A stretch of 64,000 bases of DNA from Citrus sinensis (GCF_022201045.2 NC_068563.1:5518001-5582000); one strand, 5' to 3'; shown: positions 22,313 through 34,699, counted from the first letter of the stretch. Notes: a model not told the origin generated them from the letters alone. Made by a program: numbers and translations.

Positions 22313-25300
22313 TCCCCTCTCAAGCTAAACTGTCCAGGATGGACATTTAGCTTGCTGCGAAGATAATGGAAGCGGTCAAAAGTTAGTGGCTTGGTAAGTA
22401 TATCTGCAGTTTGATCCTCACTTGGAACAAATTGCACTTCAATCTTTTTGGCCGCTATTTTCTCCCTGATAAAGTGAATGTCCAATTCAACATGCTTAGT
22501 TTTAGCATGATAAACTGGATTGTAAGCCAAAGCTATGGCACCTTGATTATCACACCACATAATAGGTTCTGTAACAAGTTTGATTTTCAACTCACTAAGC
22601 AGATTTTCAATCCAAACAACTTCAGATGTAGCTTGAGCTAAGGCTCTGTACTCAGCTTCAGTACTGGACCTTGAAACCACTTGTTGTTTCTTAGAACACC
22701 ATGAAACTACATTCGAACCAAGATACACTGCATACCCAGCTACTGATTTTCTATCATCTTTGTCACATGCCCAATCAGAATCACTATAACAGTTCACTTG
22801 TAAAGTTCCACAATGATAAAAATGCAAGCCAAAATGAATGGATCCCTTCAAATACCTCAAAAGTCGTTTACATGCTTCCCAATGTTCTGTCATTGGTAAG
22901 GATAGAAATTGGCTTAGTTTGTTAACTGAGAATGCTATCTCAGGTCTTGTTAGAGTCACATACTGCAAGGCCCCAATTATACTTCTGTACTGAGATGCAT
23001 TAGAAATAGGTGAGCCTGAACTTTTTGTGAGATGATGCCCTGTGGACATAGGAGTAGGAACTGGACTGCAACTTGCCATATCATGTTTTGCTAAGAGATC
23101 AGCTATATATTTGGCTTGAGATAGATGAACTCCAGCTGCTGTCTTAGAGACTTCAATCCCAAGAAAATAGTTTAACTCCCCCAAATCCTTTAAGGCAAAA
23201 GTAGTCTGCATATTATGAATTACTTGCTGCACCAGTTGGTAGTTAGATCCAGTAACAATTATGTCATCAACATATACTAAGACAAGTAAGATATGATTAT
23301 TTTCCCACTTATAGAAGAGAGAGCTGTCAGACTTAGAGTTTAGAAAACCCCACTGATCTACCATAGCATTCTTGAATCTGTCAAACCATGCTCGGGGGGC
23401 TTGCTTTAATCCATAGATGGCCTTCTTGAGTTTGCATACATGAGTAGGCTTTGTAGGATCAACAAATCCTTCAGGCTGGACCATATACACATCTTCAACC
23501 AAAAAATCATTCAAGAATGCATTGTTTACATCTACCTGTCTAAGGATCCATTTGTTCATGACAGCTAAACTCAAAACTATTCTAACTGTGGAAGCTTTCA
23601 CAACTGGACTATAGGTTTCAGTATAATCTATTCCATGTGTCTGATGGAAACCTTTTGCCACAAGTCTTGCTTTGTATCTAGAAATGGTTCCATCTGAGTT
23701 ATATTTAATTCTGAAAACCCACTTGCTGCCAATTACTTTGACAGGTGTTGATGGTTGTACTAAAACCCAGGTATGATTGTTTTGAAGTGCTTGATACTCA
23801 TGCATTGCTTGAAACCATTTTGGATCAGTGATTGCTTGGGAAACAGAGGTAGGTTCTGAGGGTGTGGCTAAAAGAGCAGCAAGATAAGACTTTGGCTTAA
23901 AAATGCCAGCTTTAGATCTGGTGATCATAGAATGTCCTATTGGTGGTGCAGCAGGTATTATATGTGGTAGTGATTGAGTATCATTTAAAGGTTGAATATC
24001 AGACATTTGTGGTGTATGAGAAGAAGAATAAGGGGAATTTACCTGGCTGGGAATTGTTGTTGAAAACTCGGAGGAACCACTTGCTGAAGAGGATTGCAGA
24101 GGAGATTGCAGTGCTGGAAAATGAGTAAAGATAGGAGTAGAGATAGTGGACGAATGGGAAACTGTATCATTTGAATTACATGATTGTGTAACAGAAGAAA
24201 AGTCTGAGCCAGGCACATATGGAAAGGAGTTTTCATCAAAGATGACATGATTGGAGATGTACACCCTACCAGAAGAATGAAGACATTGGTACCCTTTATG
24301 TTGAGAGCTGTACCCAATGAAGACACATCTACCTGATCTAAACTCAAGTTTGTGCCTATTATATGGCCTGAGGTAAGGATAACAAGCACAACCAAAGGTT
24401 CTGAGAAAATTGTAATCTGGTTTTTTATGAAAGATTTTTTGATAAGGTGAAATATTATTCAAGGTTGGTGTAGGCAATCTATTGATGAGAAACACAGCTG
24501 TGTGAAAAGCATTCCACCAGAATTTTAGTGGCAAACTCGCTTGGGCTAACAAAGTGAGGCCAATATCCACAATGTGCCTATGTTTTCTTTCTATTCTACC
24601 ATTTTGATGATGAATATGAGGACAAGGATGTCAGAATTGAATACCAAATTGATCAAGATATATGGAGAAACTTCTAAATTCTCCTCCCCAATCTGTCTGG
24701 ACAGTTTTGATATGCCTATGCAAGTGTTTTTCAATGAAGTTTTTGAAGTTTATGAACACTTGAAGAGCATCAGATTTAGCAGTCAAGGGAAAGATCCATG
24801 TAAACCTACTGAAATCATCTAGAATGGACAAATAATAGGAATAACCCTGAGTTGAAGTAACATGAGAAGGACCCCAAAGATCAGCATATAAGAGTTGAAG
24901 AGGCTCTACTGTTTTTGTTGGAACAGAATCAAAGTGTAACAGATGACTTTTACCAAACTGACAGGCATTACAGAAACTCAAGTGTTTGATTTTATTCAAG
25001 GAAAAGTCAGTACAATCCTTCAATACATTTTTGAGAGTATGAAAAGCCGGATGTCCTAGCCTTTTGTGAAGCAAATTGATGTCAGCAGTGCTTGTATTAG
25101 CTATCAGGGCTGACTTACATGAGTTATTACTGACAAGGGAAGGATTATTCTGGACAACAGAACCATTACAAGACAAAGAAGGAAAATAAGCAAACATAGA
25201 TTCAAAGTGATTGACAGAAGATTGACAAAATAAAACTGGGCTATCATCAGAAGATTGGGATGCAATCTGGACTTGATACAATCCTCCTTTTGCAATTCCT

Positions 25301-26888
25301 TTAAGCAAGATGGTCCCTGAACTCCTGGCCTTAACAAAACAACAATTTTCAAGAAATTCAATAGTAGCATTATTATCAGCTAGAAGTTTCGAGACACTAA
25401 GTAAATTTTTGGTTATTTGAGGAACATAAAGAACATGACTCAGCAACAAAGGTTCAGATGTAGTTGTGTCTAGCAATACTGATCCAACTTGTTTAATATG
25501 CAGAGAAGAACCATTACCAACAAGCAACTTTTCACTTCCACTATAAGATTTTGGTTCAAGAAGTTTACCTGCATCATTGGTGATATGATTAGTTGCACCA
25601 CTGTCAATGTACCAGGTGGGATCTTCAACCATCTCAGGAGTAGGAACTGTGGGTGCAGAAGGAGAGCAGCCGCTGTAATCTCCAGTAAAACCAAAACCAG
25701 AAGCAGAAGAACTTGCACCAGTGGAGCTACTAGGTTGAGTAACATAAAAAGCAGCTGGATCTGAGCACATCACATAGCTTTGATATCCTGGACCTCTTGG
25801 CAAATTGAAATTTCCAGCATTATGATTAGTAAAGACATTGCCAAATTGAGAATTAAACCCTCTGCCATAAGCACCATTAAAAAATCTACCACCTGAATTT
25901 CCAAATCCCCTTCCAAAATTCCTTTGACCAGCCCTAAAATTGCCATTAAAATTTCCTCTTGCTTGATTCCTTGAAGGTACAAAAGCAGAATTGTACCTAT
26001 TCTTGCACTTGTGAGCTCCATGACCCGGTACAAAACAGATTTGACAAACAATAGTTGAATTACCATCACCAGATTGTCCCATACCATTTCCATTAGCAAA
26101 ATTTCCATAGACACCTCCACCATAAGTTCCATTATTATTATATCTTGGATTACCACCAGCATTTTTTCCAGAATTAAACTGTTTTTGTGCCATATTAGCT
26201 GACAAATTATGAGTAACATCACTAGCAATTTTGCCTCTCTTCTGCTCAACTCTATTCTCATGACTTAACAGTAAAGAGTAAAACTCATCAAGATTAATCT
26301 TGTCACCTCTAGCTAAGACACTCGTAACAAGAGACTCATAATCTGAGGAATCCAATCCAGTCAAAACATATTGAACAAAATCACTCAATTCAACAGGTTT
26401 TCCAGCCAGAGCTAAGCTATCAGATAACCTTTTCATTTTAGCAAAATAATCAATCATTGACATTGAGCCTTTTTTAAGTGTTTGAATCTGCATTTTAAGA
26501 GGCATTATTCTAGCCTGAGATTGTGAGATAAACATACTAGTAAGTGTGTCCAGAAGCTCTTTAGTAGTAGAGCAATGAATCACCGTTGCCAGCAAATTTT
26601 GTTGAATGGATGACATCATCCAACTCAGAATCAACTGATCAGTCTTCACCCAAGCAAAAAACTCTGGATTAATTTCTCGATCTCTGATCTTGTTGAATCA
26701 ATAGCTCCAGTGACAGCTGATGGAAGAAATTGCTCTGGACAGGCTCGATCACCATTGATGAAGCTCTCCAAGCCGTTACCTTTAATTGTTGTTAAAATCT
26801 GAGTTCTCCAAACAATGAAGTTATTTTGGTCGAGTTTCACAGGAGTAACAAAACTATAAGATCCAGAGGTTTGATTCGAGCTCATCAT
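22270..26888 (-). pseudogene. Copia-2 gag-pol with one frameshift and one in-frame stop
   Basis: Gag starts at 26888 (MSSNQTSGSY...) with the UBN2-type domain (FIVWRTQILTTIKG). Its first frame ends near 26646; the continuing frame, recognisable by EINPEFFAWVKTDQLILSW, is shifted near 26690. The second part (to 24631) carries the zinc knuckle CQICFVPGHGAHKC, protease motif WYIDSGATNHIT, GAG-pre-integrase and the first integrase Asp residues. A TGA at 24631-24633 sits where relatives have Arg, just before the HQNGRIERKHR block. The last part (24570-22270) holds the integrase C-terminus, reverse transcriptase with YVDDIIVTG and RNase H with SDSDWACD. Catalytic residues seen are intact. With nearly identical LTRs, this copy may have been moved by proteins supplied in trans. 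Confidence 0.9.
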
Positions 26889-26893
26889 TGTTT

Positions 26894-26905
26894 GCTCTGA
26901 TACCA
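26894..26905 (-). other. primer-binding site of Copia-2
   Basis: On the minus strand it reads TGGTATCAGAGC, complementary to the 3' end of initiator tRNA-Met, and directly abuts the 5' LTR. Confidence 0.93.
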
Positions 26906-27194
26906 TGAAAGAATCTGTAATTATATGTTTGGAGAGTAAGGAAAACGATGAGAAAGTGAAGAAAAATGACGAAGAAGAATCTAGAATTTATTGAATAAAA
27001 CTCAACCACACAATCGTGCTTACAGCTCTTTATTTATACTCAGTTACAAAGTAAACTAAATCTGTTTTATATTCTATACACGCTAAACCAATTGGTTAAC
27101 AAAGTAGCTGACTCAGCTAACTGAATCTTTTACACGTCAGCTATCAAGTTATCAAGTGTGCTCATCCTCACAGCTCTGACCATGCTCTGTAACA
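26906..27194 (-). repeat. 5' LTR of Copia-2
   Basis: 289 bp, the same sequence as the other LTR apart from one base. Its minus-strand TATA-like box would drive element transcription towards lower coordinates. Confidence 0.95.
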
Positions 27195-28249
27195 CCGGCC
27201 AATCTACAAAGATGCAATCTGAAATCCGATATTTCAACCTCACTTTTCATAAGCAACACAAAGATAAGGTTCTCAATTCTTACTTCCCTTATATATTAAG
27301 GAAATCAAAGTCTGCACAAGAAGAGAATAAAACTTTGAAGCTGTACTCCTTAAATCGAGATCATGCTCGTAGATTTGGACTGGATTCTTGGCACTGGATT
27401 ACCTTCAATCATCCAGCTACACTTGATACATTAGCCATGGAGGCAGAGCTGAAGAAAATGATAATAGAGGATCTTGAAAGGTTTGTCAAAAGAAAAGACT
27501 ATTACCGAAGAGTAGGAAAGGCTTGGAAACGTGGATACTTGCTGTATGGCCCTCCTGGAACTGGGAAATCAAGCTTGATTGCTGCAATGTCAAATTATCT
27601 TAATTTTGACATTTATGACTTGGAACTCTCTGCTGTCCATTCCAACTCTGAGCTAAGGAGAGTTTTGCTTAGTACAGGTAACCGATCAATACTTGTTGTT
27701 GAAGATATTGACTGCAGCCTTGAGTTAGAAGATCGACAAGCTCAGCCTACAACAGTGAATGTTCTTAAACCACTTAGACCAATGCAGGTACAACCAACAG
27801 CTTATGATAACAAAAAGATTTCTTTCTCTAAAAATCCCTGTGCCTTATTCTTTTTTGTTTCATTTGTTATTCAGGTGACACTTTCCGGATTGCTTAACTT
27901 TTTAGATGGTTTGTGGTCAAGTTGCGGAGATGAAAGGATTATCGTGTTCACCACAAATCACAAAGACAGATTGGACCCAGCAGTGCTGCGCCCTGGCCGC
28001 ATGGATGTGCACATTTACATGTCCTACTGCACTCCTTGTGGTTTTGATACACTGGCTGCCAATTATCTGGGAATAACAGACCATCCCCTTATATATGAAA
28101 TCAAAGAGATAATGCAGAATGTACGGGTGACTCCTGCAGACGTTGGTGAGCAGTTGCTGAAGAATGAAGATCCGGAGATTGCACTCAAAGGCCTGCTTCA
28201 GTTCCTTAATGCAAAATTGATAGAAGGCTGTGAAAGCCAAGCTAGTTAA

Positions 28250-28785
28250 CTAAAGAGAATTAAGGGGTTAAGTAAAGATGCAGAGGAAAGTTTTATATGA
28301 TTTGAATTGAAAGGAAATAGTATGATGTGAGAACATAAAAGGTGATAATTATTGTTGCAATATAGAGCTTCATTTTCATGGTTAAAGCATGAATGTTTTG
28401 AACAAGTTCTGGTTCTTTTATACGGAAAATTCCTTCATTAAAAGTATAAAAGAAAATAAGTATATTACTAACACATTTTGACAAAAAATATGTAAGTAGT
28501 CACATAATTGAATATTTGGAAACAAATTCATCGACTTTTCAAATTTGTTCCATTTTAGTTTGCTGACTTATTTGTGTCAAATTCAGTTTTATTCTATGAC
28601 TTTAATCCGTTTTAAATTGGGAAAGTAGACTTTTACCACAGAGTTCTAATTTTGGAAAGAGGTCTTTCACTATACGTTAATTTCCTTGAATTTTGGGGAA
28701 CTAGTCTATTGTAAATAGGATGGTAATGTTAGAAGTTTAGAAATTCTTTTCTAGTTTCATTCAATCAAATTAGGTTCTAGCATCG
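28250..28785. other. intergenic spacer between AAA units 1 and 2
   Basis: AT-rich spacer of about 540 bp; no ORF or repeat that I can name. Confidence 0.5.
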
Positions 28786-29292
28786 ATGCGCCCTCTGCAC
28801 AAGCAATTGCAACCAATGCAGGTTCTGCCGTTGCTCAGCAATAGTAATTCTGTCCATATCACTGGATTTGCTACCCTTCAAACTTCAAATTATATCTTGG
28901 ATCGTACAAAAAGCCTCTTCAAGTCTTTGTCCTCTCAAATAACTTTGATCATTCGTGAATTTGATGGATTGGCAATCAACAAAATCTACAAGGCGGCTGA
29001 CATCTATTTAGGCACCAAAATCTCTCCATCTACCATAGTTTTTGAAGTGAGCATGCCGGAGAAAGAGACTAAGATGTCTATTTCGATGACAAAAAATCAG
29101 GAAATTGTAGATTTCTTTGATGGGGTGAAATTTAAATGGAAGCAAAAGCAAATCACAGGACAAGTGGAACTTAATTCCAATCAAATTTTCTCATTCAGAA
29201 CAAGAATTCAATCAGAATTGAATTCTTTTGAGCATACTTTTGACCGTAAACACAAAGACAAGGTTTTGAATTCTTACTTTCCTGCTATATTA
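28786..29292 (+). pseudogene. AAA unit 2, N-terminal remnant
   Basis: The sequence follows unit 1 closely: an anchor region in shifted frames (PSAQAIATNAGSAVA in one frame, then another), then SLFKSLSSQITLIIREFDG, the IYKAADIYLGTKISPST block, and HKDKVLNSYFPAIL. Frameshifts in the first 100 bp and loss of everything after SYFPAIL make it non-functional. Walker A, Walker B and sensor regions are absent here. At 29293 it is cut by a sequence starting tgctggggttatcccaca. Unit 2's exon 2 remnant lies at 37203-37504. The closeness to unit 1 puts these two in one subfamily, distinct from units 3-6. Confidence 0.85.
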
Positions 29293-29570
29293 TGCTGGGG
29301 TTATCCCACATTAGGTGGAAAGCGTTGGTGGTGAGAGAAAGTCTCAACTCTTGAGCTAGTTTTCCGAGTTGAAAGAGGCTCAAGATCACTTAACACTGGT
29401 ATTAGAGCCAACTTCGCCATCAGTCTAATTGAAAGAGCAAATGTTTATGCTTTTGACATAAGGGCCGATGTGCATGGTGAGATTGTTGGGTTATCCCACA
29501 ACTGGCAGAAGAGATTGGTAGAAAGTTTTAAAATGAGGGAAAGTCTTAGAGTTGGAATATTGGCACCCAT
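29293..29570 (+). mobile_element. TRIM-like miniature LTR element (tentative)
   Basis: A 103-bp segment (29293-29395) starts tgctggggttatcccaca and ends ttaaca. One base later comes tggtattagagcc, a near match to the tRNA-iMet primer-binding site. About 90 bp further, at 29484, a second tgttgggttatcccaca begins. Short LTR-like ends, a PBS and a non-coding core of under 100 bp fit a terminal-repeat retrotransposon in miniature. The second end is diverged and its limit is a guess. Confidence 0.45.
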
Positions 29571-29612
29571 CCAAAATCTTTTTAAATCCCCTCTCCTATT
29601 ACAATCATATTT

Positions 29613-30178
29613 ATGATGCGTTGACTTCCCAAATTAGGGAATCAGAATTTAGAATCAGAATCATTAATAACATTTACTTTGCAAAATGGAGGTAGGAAAT
29701 GGAATCAGAATCGCAGGGCCCATCCAAATTTGGGAATAGGGAATAGGAGATCGATTCCCAAGGGTGGTGGGAATCAATCTCTCATTCCCACGATTGATCC
29801 ACATGAAATAAAAAATACTCATTTTGTCCTTGATTAAAAAATATTATTAACAATAATTATTATTATTAATGATAAAAAATTTACAATTAATTAATATATT
29901 ATTAACAATAATTATTAATACCAACAATTTTTTAATAAATTATCACAATAATTAAAACACAAAATATTAATTATTACAATAGTTCATTAAGTACGTTTTA
30001 GTAATTTGTTACAATCTAACTCATTCTGATTATGATTCCAAGATAAAATAAATACATTTACGGCAATACAGCTCATTCTGATTCTGATTCCTATAGTTCA
30101 AGTAAACAACTTATTCTAATTTTCATTTTCCATTACCATCCCTGCCCATTCTGATTTCAGTCCATTCTAATTCTACTT
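29613..30178. mobile_element. AAT-rich inverted-repeat element E2 (GTTTACTT-end family)
   Basis: The left half has tgcgttgacttccc and GGAATCAGAATC-like runs, then an AAT-rich core. The right half has cattctgattctgattccta, gttcaagtaaacaac and CCATTCTGATT runs in inverse sense. The plan and motifs match E1 and E4. The ends are approximate. Confidence 0.55.
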
Positions 30179-30983
30179 TAATATATCTCGCATTAAGGAA
30201 AAATACTCTAATATATCTCACATCTATTGTATCTCACTTCAAACTCTTGTATTTTCTCTCTTTTTTAAAAAAAAAGAGAGAGAAAAATTTTGTATTTTCC
30301 CTTCTATCAAACTCACACATGTAATTTTTTTTCTCAAATTCCCTATAAATTTTTCTTCAATAACTAAGATAATCTATTGATATTAAACAAAATACATTCT
30401 GACAAAATTATCTAACTCTTTTTTCGGCTCATACTTGAACTTTTTACTTCATAATATTAAAGATATTTTATTTAATTCATTCATTTTTATTAAGAAGTTT
30501 GTCACCCTTAAAATTTTTTAGTAAGGAGTGAGAAAATAATAGAAAACTAAAAGATTCACAAATTAAATGTGTTTAATTAAAAATAAAGGGCATTTTTGGC
30601 ATTAAGTTTGGTATAACTAGAAAAGGGGGGTTCTAAAAGAATTTTGGAGGGGTGCAAATAGTCCAACTTAAAGCCTTATTCATTGAACTTACCTTTAAGG
30701 AGAGGTGGGCATTTGGTTGGGTTTTTGTCAAATTGAACCGAATCGAACCAAAGGATAAAGCTGAAAGATTTCTAAATGAACGAACCAATTGGTTCTTATT
30801 CAGTTCAATTTGGAATCGACTGAACTAATCATTGAGTTCACATTTTTCTTTTAAAGAACCAATCGGTCCTTATTCAGTTCACATTATTTTATAATTAAAA
30901 GAAGAATATATAAATGAAAAAGAAACCCTAATCCTCTAAACTCTCTCTTATACATGGTCTCCTAACTCACTTTACTCATAATT

Positions 30984-31688
30984 TAGGGGTGTTCGCGGAT
31001 TGGTTTTTGTGGATTGGACATCAATGTAGATTTGATTTACGATTTTGCGGATTATAAATTTTTAATTTAATACAATCCATGGATGGGTCAAATTTAATCC
31101 AAATCAAATCCATATGTTTGCGGACTGAATGTGGATTTGACACAATCCATATCCAATCCATCATTTTACGAATTAATTTGCGGACTAAAAATTTTTAATT
31201 CTGTTCAATTACGAGCTAGTTAAATAAAAAATAATTATAAAAATAATTATACTACCGATCAAATTCAAAATTAAATAAAATTTAAATAAACTAATTATTT
31301 AAATAAAGCTAGAAAATCTCATTTGTTTAAATTAGTACATGAAATTAATTGTTTAAGAAACTATATTTGTTTATTTAATTATTTTTTATTTTATATTATT
31401 ACTAGATAAGATATAATATGGTGTTAATATAACTATATTTTAACTTATTTATTTATTAGTAAGTACTAATATCATATTTACAAGATAATCTTTTAATTAA
31501 ATAAATATTTTCATTTTTTTTTGCAGATTTGCAGACTTTTCCAGATTTACAAAAGTAAACCCATATCCAATCGACTGACTGCGGATTTTTAAAATTTCAG
31601 TTCAATCCAATCCACCAATCTAAATTTTTACGAATTAGATTTCCATAGATAAGATGAATTGAGTAGATTTGGATTCAAAACACCCCTA
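30984..31688. mobile_element. nested hAT-like MITE relic, TAGGGGTG ends
   Basis: The left end taggggtgttcgcggattgg and the right end (reverse reading taggggtgttttgaatccaa) are inverted repeats. GGATTGG/GCGGATT motifs recur inside both arms. It is non-coding. No clear target duplication was found. Confidence 0.6.
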
Positions 31689-32205
31689 ACCCATATTGCC
31701 ATCATTGTTGATTCGTCGCTTTACCTCTCATCCAGTTCATCGCGTCCTCACAGTCGTCATCTAACCTTCGTGGTCGTTGGCTCTCATTTGTTTTAATCAT
31801 CACCGCCCACCTCTCGTCGTTGCTCATTATTGTTACCCAGGCAAGTAGGCAACTATCAGCAGCCATTCTTTTCATTCATAATAAAGGTAAAAGATAAGAA
31901 CTGAACTATGTGGAATAGACATTCAACTTTATTTCTTTTATGCATGACTGGTTATTTTCGGGTTAGATTTGAAATTTTTTTAACCTGACTTGACCGATAT
32001 TTTTTTATAATAGGGTTTAGTTCATTGGTAGGTATTCTATGTATTCTCTTTTTCTGATTTTAATTCATTTCCTTGAAAAATCAACCAAACCTAAACTAAG
32101 ATCGATCAACTTTGATGAATTTTCTAAACTAATTCTCAAATAGAATCGGTACAATTCATTTTGGTTAAATTGCTCATCGGACCTAATTTAACATTAATTT
32201 CCTTT

Positions 32206-32921
32206 GGGTAAATATTTTTATGATTAAATTCATGCAAAAAAGAACACCTACACCCCAACATTTGGAGAAATATTAATCAAGACCCCAAGTTTTCAATAAG
32301 GGACACTAAGACCCCCTTTCCACCATAATACCATTTGACTCTATAAATCGGAAAAAATTAACTTCAAAATTTTATAATAAATAGAGACATGACATTAAGA
32401 TAAATGTAATAATATATAAATTTTAAAATAATTTTAATATTTAAAACATATTTCAATATTTTACACTCTATTAGGCCTATTTTATTATATTAGAGTAATT
32501 TTTAATAATAAATAGAATATAATATTAAAATAAACAAGTTAAAATTAAAATTAAAATTAAAATTATTTTGAGTATTACGTAAAAAATAATTCTAATATTA
32601 TTAATAGGGAGATATTTAAAATCTATTTAATCCAAAGATTTGTTTAGAATCTTTATAATAAATGTAAATATATTATTAAAATAAATATAATAATTCAAAA
32701 TCTTAATATTAGTTTAAATGTTAAAAATTATTTAATGTTATTATTAGTTTACTAGATAGATTATATTATTTATATTAAATATATATTAACTAAAAAAACT
32801 TAAGGTCAATTTTTAATTACTACATTCAATGGGTATTGTGGTTAAAAATGGCTCTTAAAGACTTTTATAACCATTTTCGCAAACCTTAGAAGTGTAGGTA
32901 TCTTTTTCTCTAAATTTACCC
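32206..32921. mobile_element. nested MITE relic, GGGTAAAT ends
   Basis: The left end gggtaaatatttttatga...agaacacctacac matches the reversed right end gggtaaatttagagaaaaag...tacctacac. The interior is AT-rich and non-coding. The GGGTAAA tip is shared with the foldback element at 56877, so both may be Mutator-like. Confidence 0.55.
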
Positions 32922-33806
32922 AAAAAAATCCTTGGATTTCGAAGCTTTCTTTTACTTTGAGTTTCGTTTTCTTCTTCTTTTTCTTTTAATCTATTTATTT
33001 TAATCTATCTTTACTTATATTCTGAATATTCTTTTGTACGTATAATTTTTTTTCATTATATATACATATCTATTGAATTATTTCGTTTTATATATTTTAT
33101 TTGCTGAATACTTTACACTTGATGCAGGCACGTGCAATGGATTTATCTTTTTAATTATTAAAAGCTATATTTTTTTTAATTTATTGATCTATTATTATTT
33201 AATATTCCTTCAAAAAGGAAAGATTAGATTCTCTTTGTATTTTTATACTTATTTTTTTTAGTCACTATCACATTCTCTACCTTTTTTGGCCATAAAAAGT
33301 TAACAAAACTCAGTGCTCTTTTGATTCTTTTTTTGGTCATGCATTCATTTTGTAATATAATATTTAGGAGCATATTTGTTTCTTCACAAATATGTCTCTG
33401 ATCTTTGTATTTCATTCTCTGTAGTTGAAATTTGTTACAGATTGGAGTTTGTTGCAGATTGAAGTGGCAGTTTGCCCCAGTTCAACTTTCTTTGTTCATT
33501 TCTCGAGAAAATGGGGGTTCTAGGAAAGTTTTGAGAGTGGGAGGAAGTTGGGCTTGGAATCTGTTTTTAGTTGGTTTTCTTTGGCTTTGAGAGAGAGCTG
33601 AGGCTTTGAGGAGAAAGAGAGGCCGTGAACTTTATTATGTATATAAGTGTGCTATTTAATACAGTCGAATGTATGTGTATTCCAATAAAGTGAAAAGTAC
33701 GAGATATTAGCTCAAAATCTCAAATCTTATAATTGGGTTCTTTTTTATATTGAACCGAATCGAATAGAACGGAATCAAATTGAATTACTTTTGTTCGGTT
33801 CAGTTC

Positions 33807-34505
33807 TAGGGATGGCAAATGGTTCGCTTTTGTTAGTTCGGTTTGAGGTTTCATGTAACCCTACCCCAAATGAAAAAAAAATTTAAATAATTTTTTGAGA
33901 ATAAAGTGAGGAATGGGAGAAAAATAATCTTCAAATTCTTAAATGGATGGGGTTTGATTTTGTACTTCCCACCCTAATTCCCATTATATATAAATATATT
34001 TTTAATTCTTATTTAATAATTTTATTTTATCAACTATAATGTCAATTAATATATTTTTTTATTTTTATGTAATATAAATAGAATATGAATAAAAGAAAAC
34101 CCTATAATATAATTTTTTTCAACTTTAAAACATTGTTATGTTTTCTTTTTCTCTTTTAAGGTGTTGCTCAATTCAAATATTTTTCAGTTTTGATATCATT
34201 TTAAGATATTGTTTCAAACTTTTAGAGATTTTTTAAAAAGAATTTAAATACCTTATAATATGGTGATAATTTTATTTTAAGCCTCTAATTTTTAATTTAC
34301 TGAAATCATGTATCTATACCTATTATAAAATAAGTAAATGGGAAATATGGTGGGGATGAGGAAATTATTCTCCACATGGGGATTCCCCATCCCCACCCCA
34401 CTAAATTTATTGGGGAATAAGGTGGGGAATGAAGGTAAAATTTTTTAATGGGGTGGGGAATGGGGTAGGTCTCCTCACCTCCACCCTACCTCATTGTCAT
34501 CCATA
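33807..34505. mobile_element. nested hAT-like MITE with 8-bp target duplication
   Basis: The left end tagggatggcaa and the right end (reverse reading tatggatgacaa) are inverted. The flanking 8-mers ttcagttc (33799-33806) and ttcagttt (34506-34513) differ by one base, as in hAT insertions. The inside has GGGGATGGGG-type runs on both sides. Confidence 0.7.
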
Positions 34506-34699
34506 TTCAGTTTATCTTTAATTTTAATTCGGTCTGTATTAGTTTATATTCTAATGAACATAATAATTTTGTTTTAGTACGATTCAGGGATAGAATAGAA
34601 CCGGACCGATAAATGGCCAATCCTACTTTTAAAGTTAAGGGAGGCCCAAAATCATTTAACATATTAAAAGCATCAAAATTTGCTTAAGAAGAGAACAAA

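Larger units (their letters stand above)
22024..27194 (-). mobile_element. complete Copia LTR retrotransposon (Copia-2), young insertion
   Basis: 5171 bp with LTRs at both ends and a perfect 5-bp target-site duplication ccggc (22019-22023 and 27195-27199). It is transcribed on the minus strand. A primer-binding site lies beside the right LTR and a polypurine tract (read on minus, ttgagagggga) beside the left LTR. The two 289-bp LTRs differ, by my reading, at one base (gtaagaaaa against gtaaggaaa), so insertion was recent. It interrupts exon 1 of AAA unit 1. Internal coding has one frameshift and one stop. Confidence 0.96.
21619..28249 (+). pseudogene. AAA unit 1: BCS1/AATP1-like AAA-ATPase split by a Copia insertion
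   Basis: The coding parts are 21619-22023 (Met at 21619 starts MPSAKTIVSTAAS; an in-frame upstream ATG at 21565 is the alternative), 27200-27787, and exon 2 at 27875-28249. The 87-bp intron 27788-27874 has GT-AG borders. Without the insertion the frame runs straight through to about 455 residues, the family length. Seen: an N-terminal hydrophobic anchor; an AAA-associated domain (YRAADIYLGNKI...); Walker A GPPGTGKS; Walker B ILVVEDIDC; sensor 1 FTTNHKDRLDP; arginine fingers in LRPGRMD. Family: plant membrane-bound AAA-ATPases (AtOM66/AATP1/HSR4 type), in mitochondrial outer membrane or ER, stress-linked. Copia-2 inserted at codon 135 of exon 1; translation would stop at once in the LTR. All motifs are otherwise intact, so the loss is recent. 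A protein starting inside the right LTR (ATG 27158) is conceivable but would lack the anchor. Confidence 0.92.
30705..34625. mobile_element. composite of nested DNA-transposon relics with imperfect outer inverted repeats
   Basis: The outer ends share an imperfect inverted repeat (left gaggtgggcattt, right in reverse taggattggccattt). They are flanked by similar 8-mers (cctttaag and cttttaaa), perhaps a worn target duplication. GAACCGAATCGAACC-type motifs lie inside both ends. At least three smaller elements are nested inside (listed separately). A stretch at 33420-33660 resembles a transcribed leader and may be captured gene sequence. No intact ORF was found. Confidence 0.35.

Noticed and set aside
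27158-27199. ATG at 27158 as the start of an AAA gene
   Set aside because: It lies inside the Copia-2 LTR; the native start is upstream of the element at 21619 (or 21565).
27788-27874. Open frame through the intron of AAA unit 1
   Set aside because: The 87 bp is a multiple of three without a stop, but has GT-AG borders and matches the intron position of units 3, 5 and 6, so it was treated as an intron.
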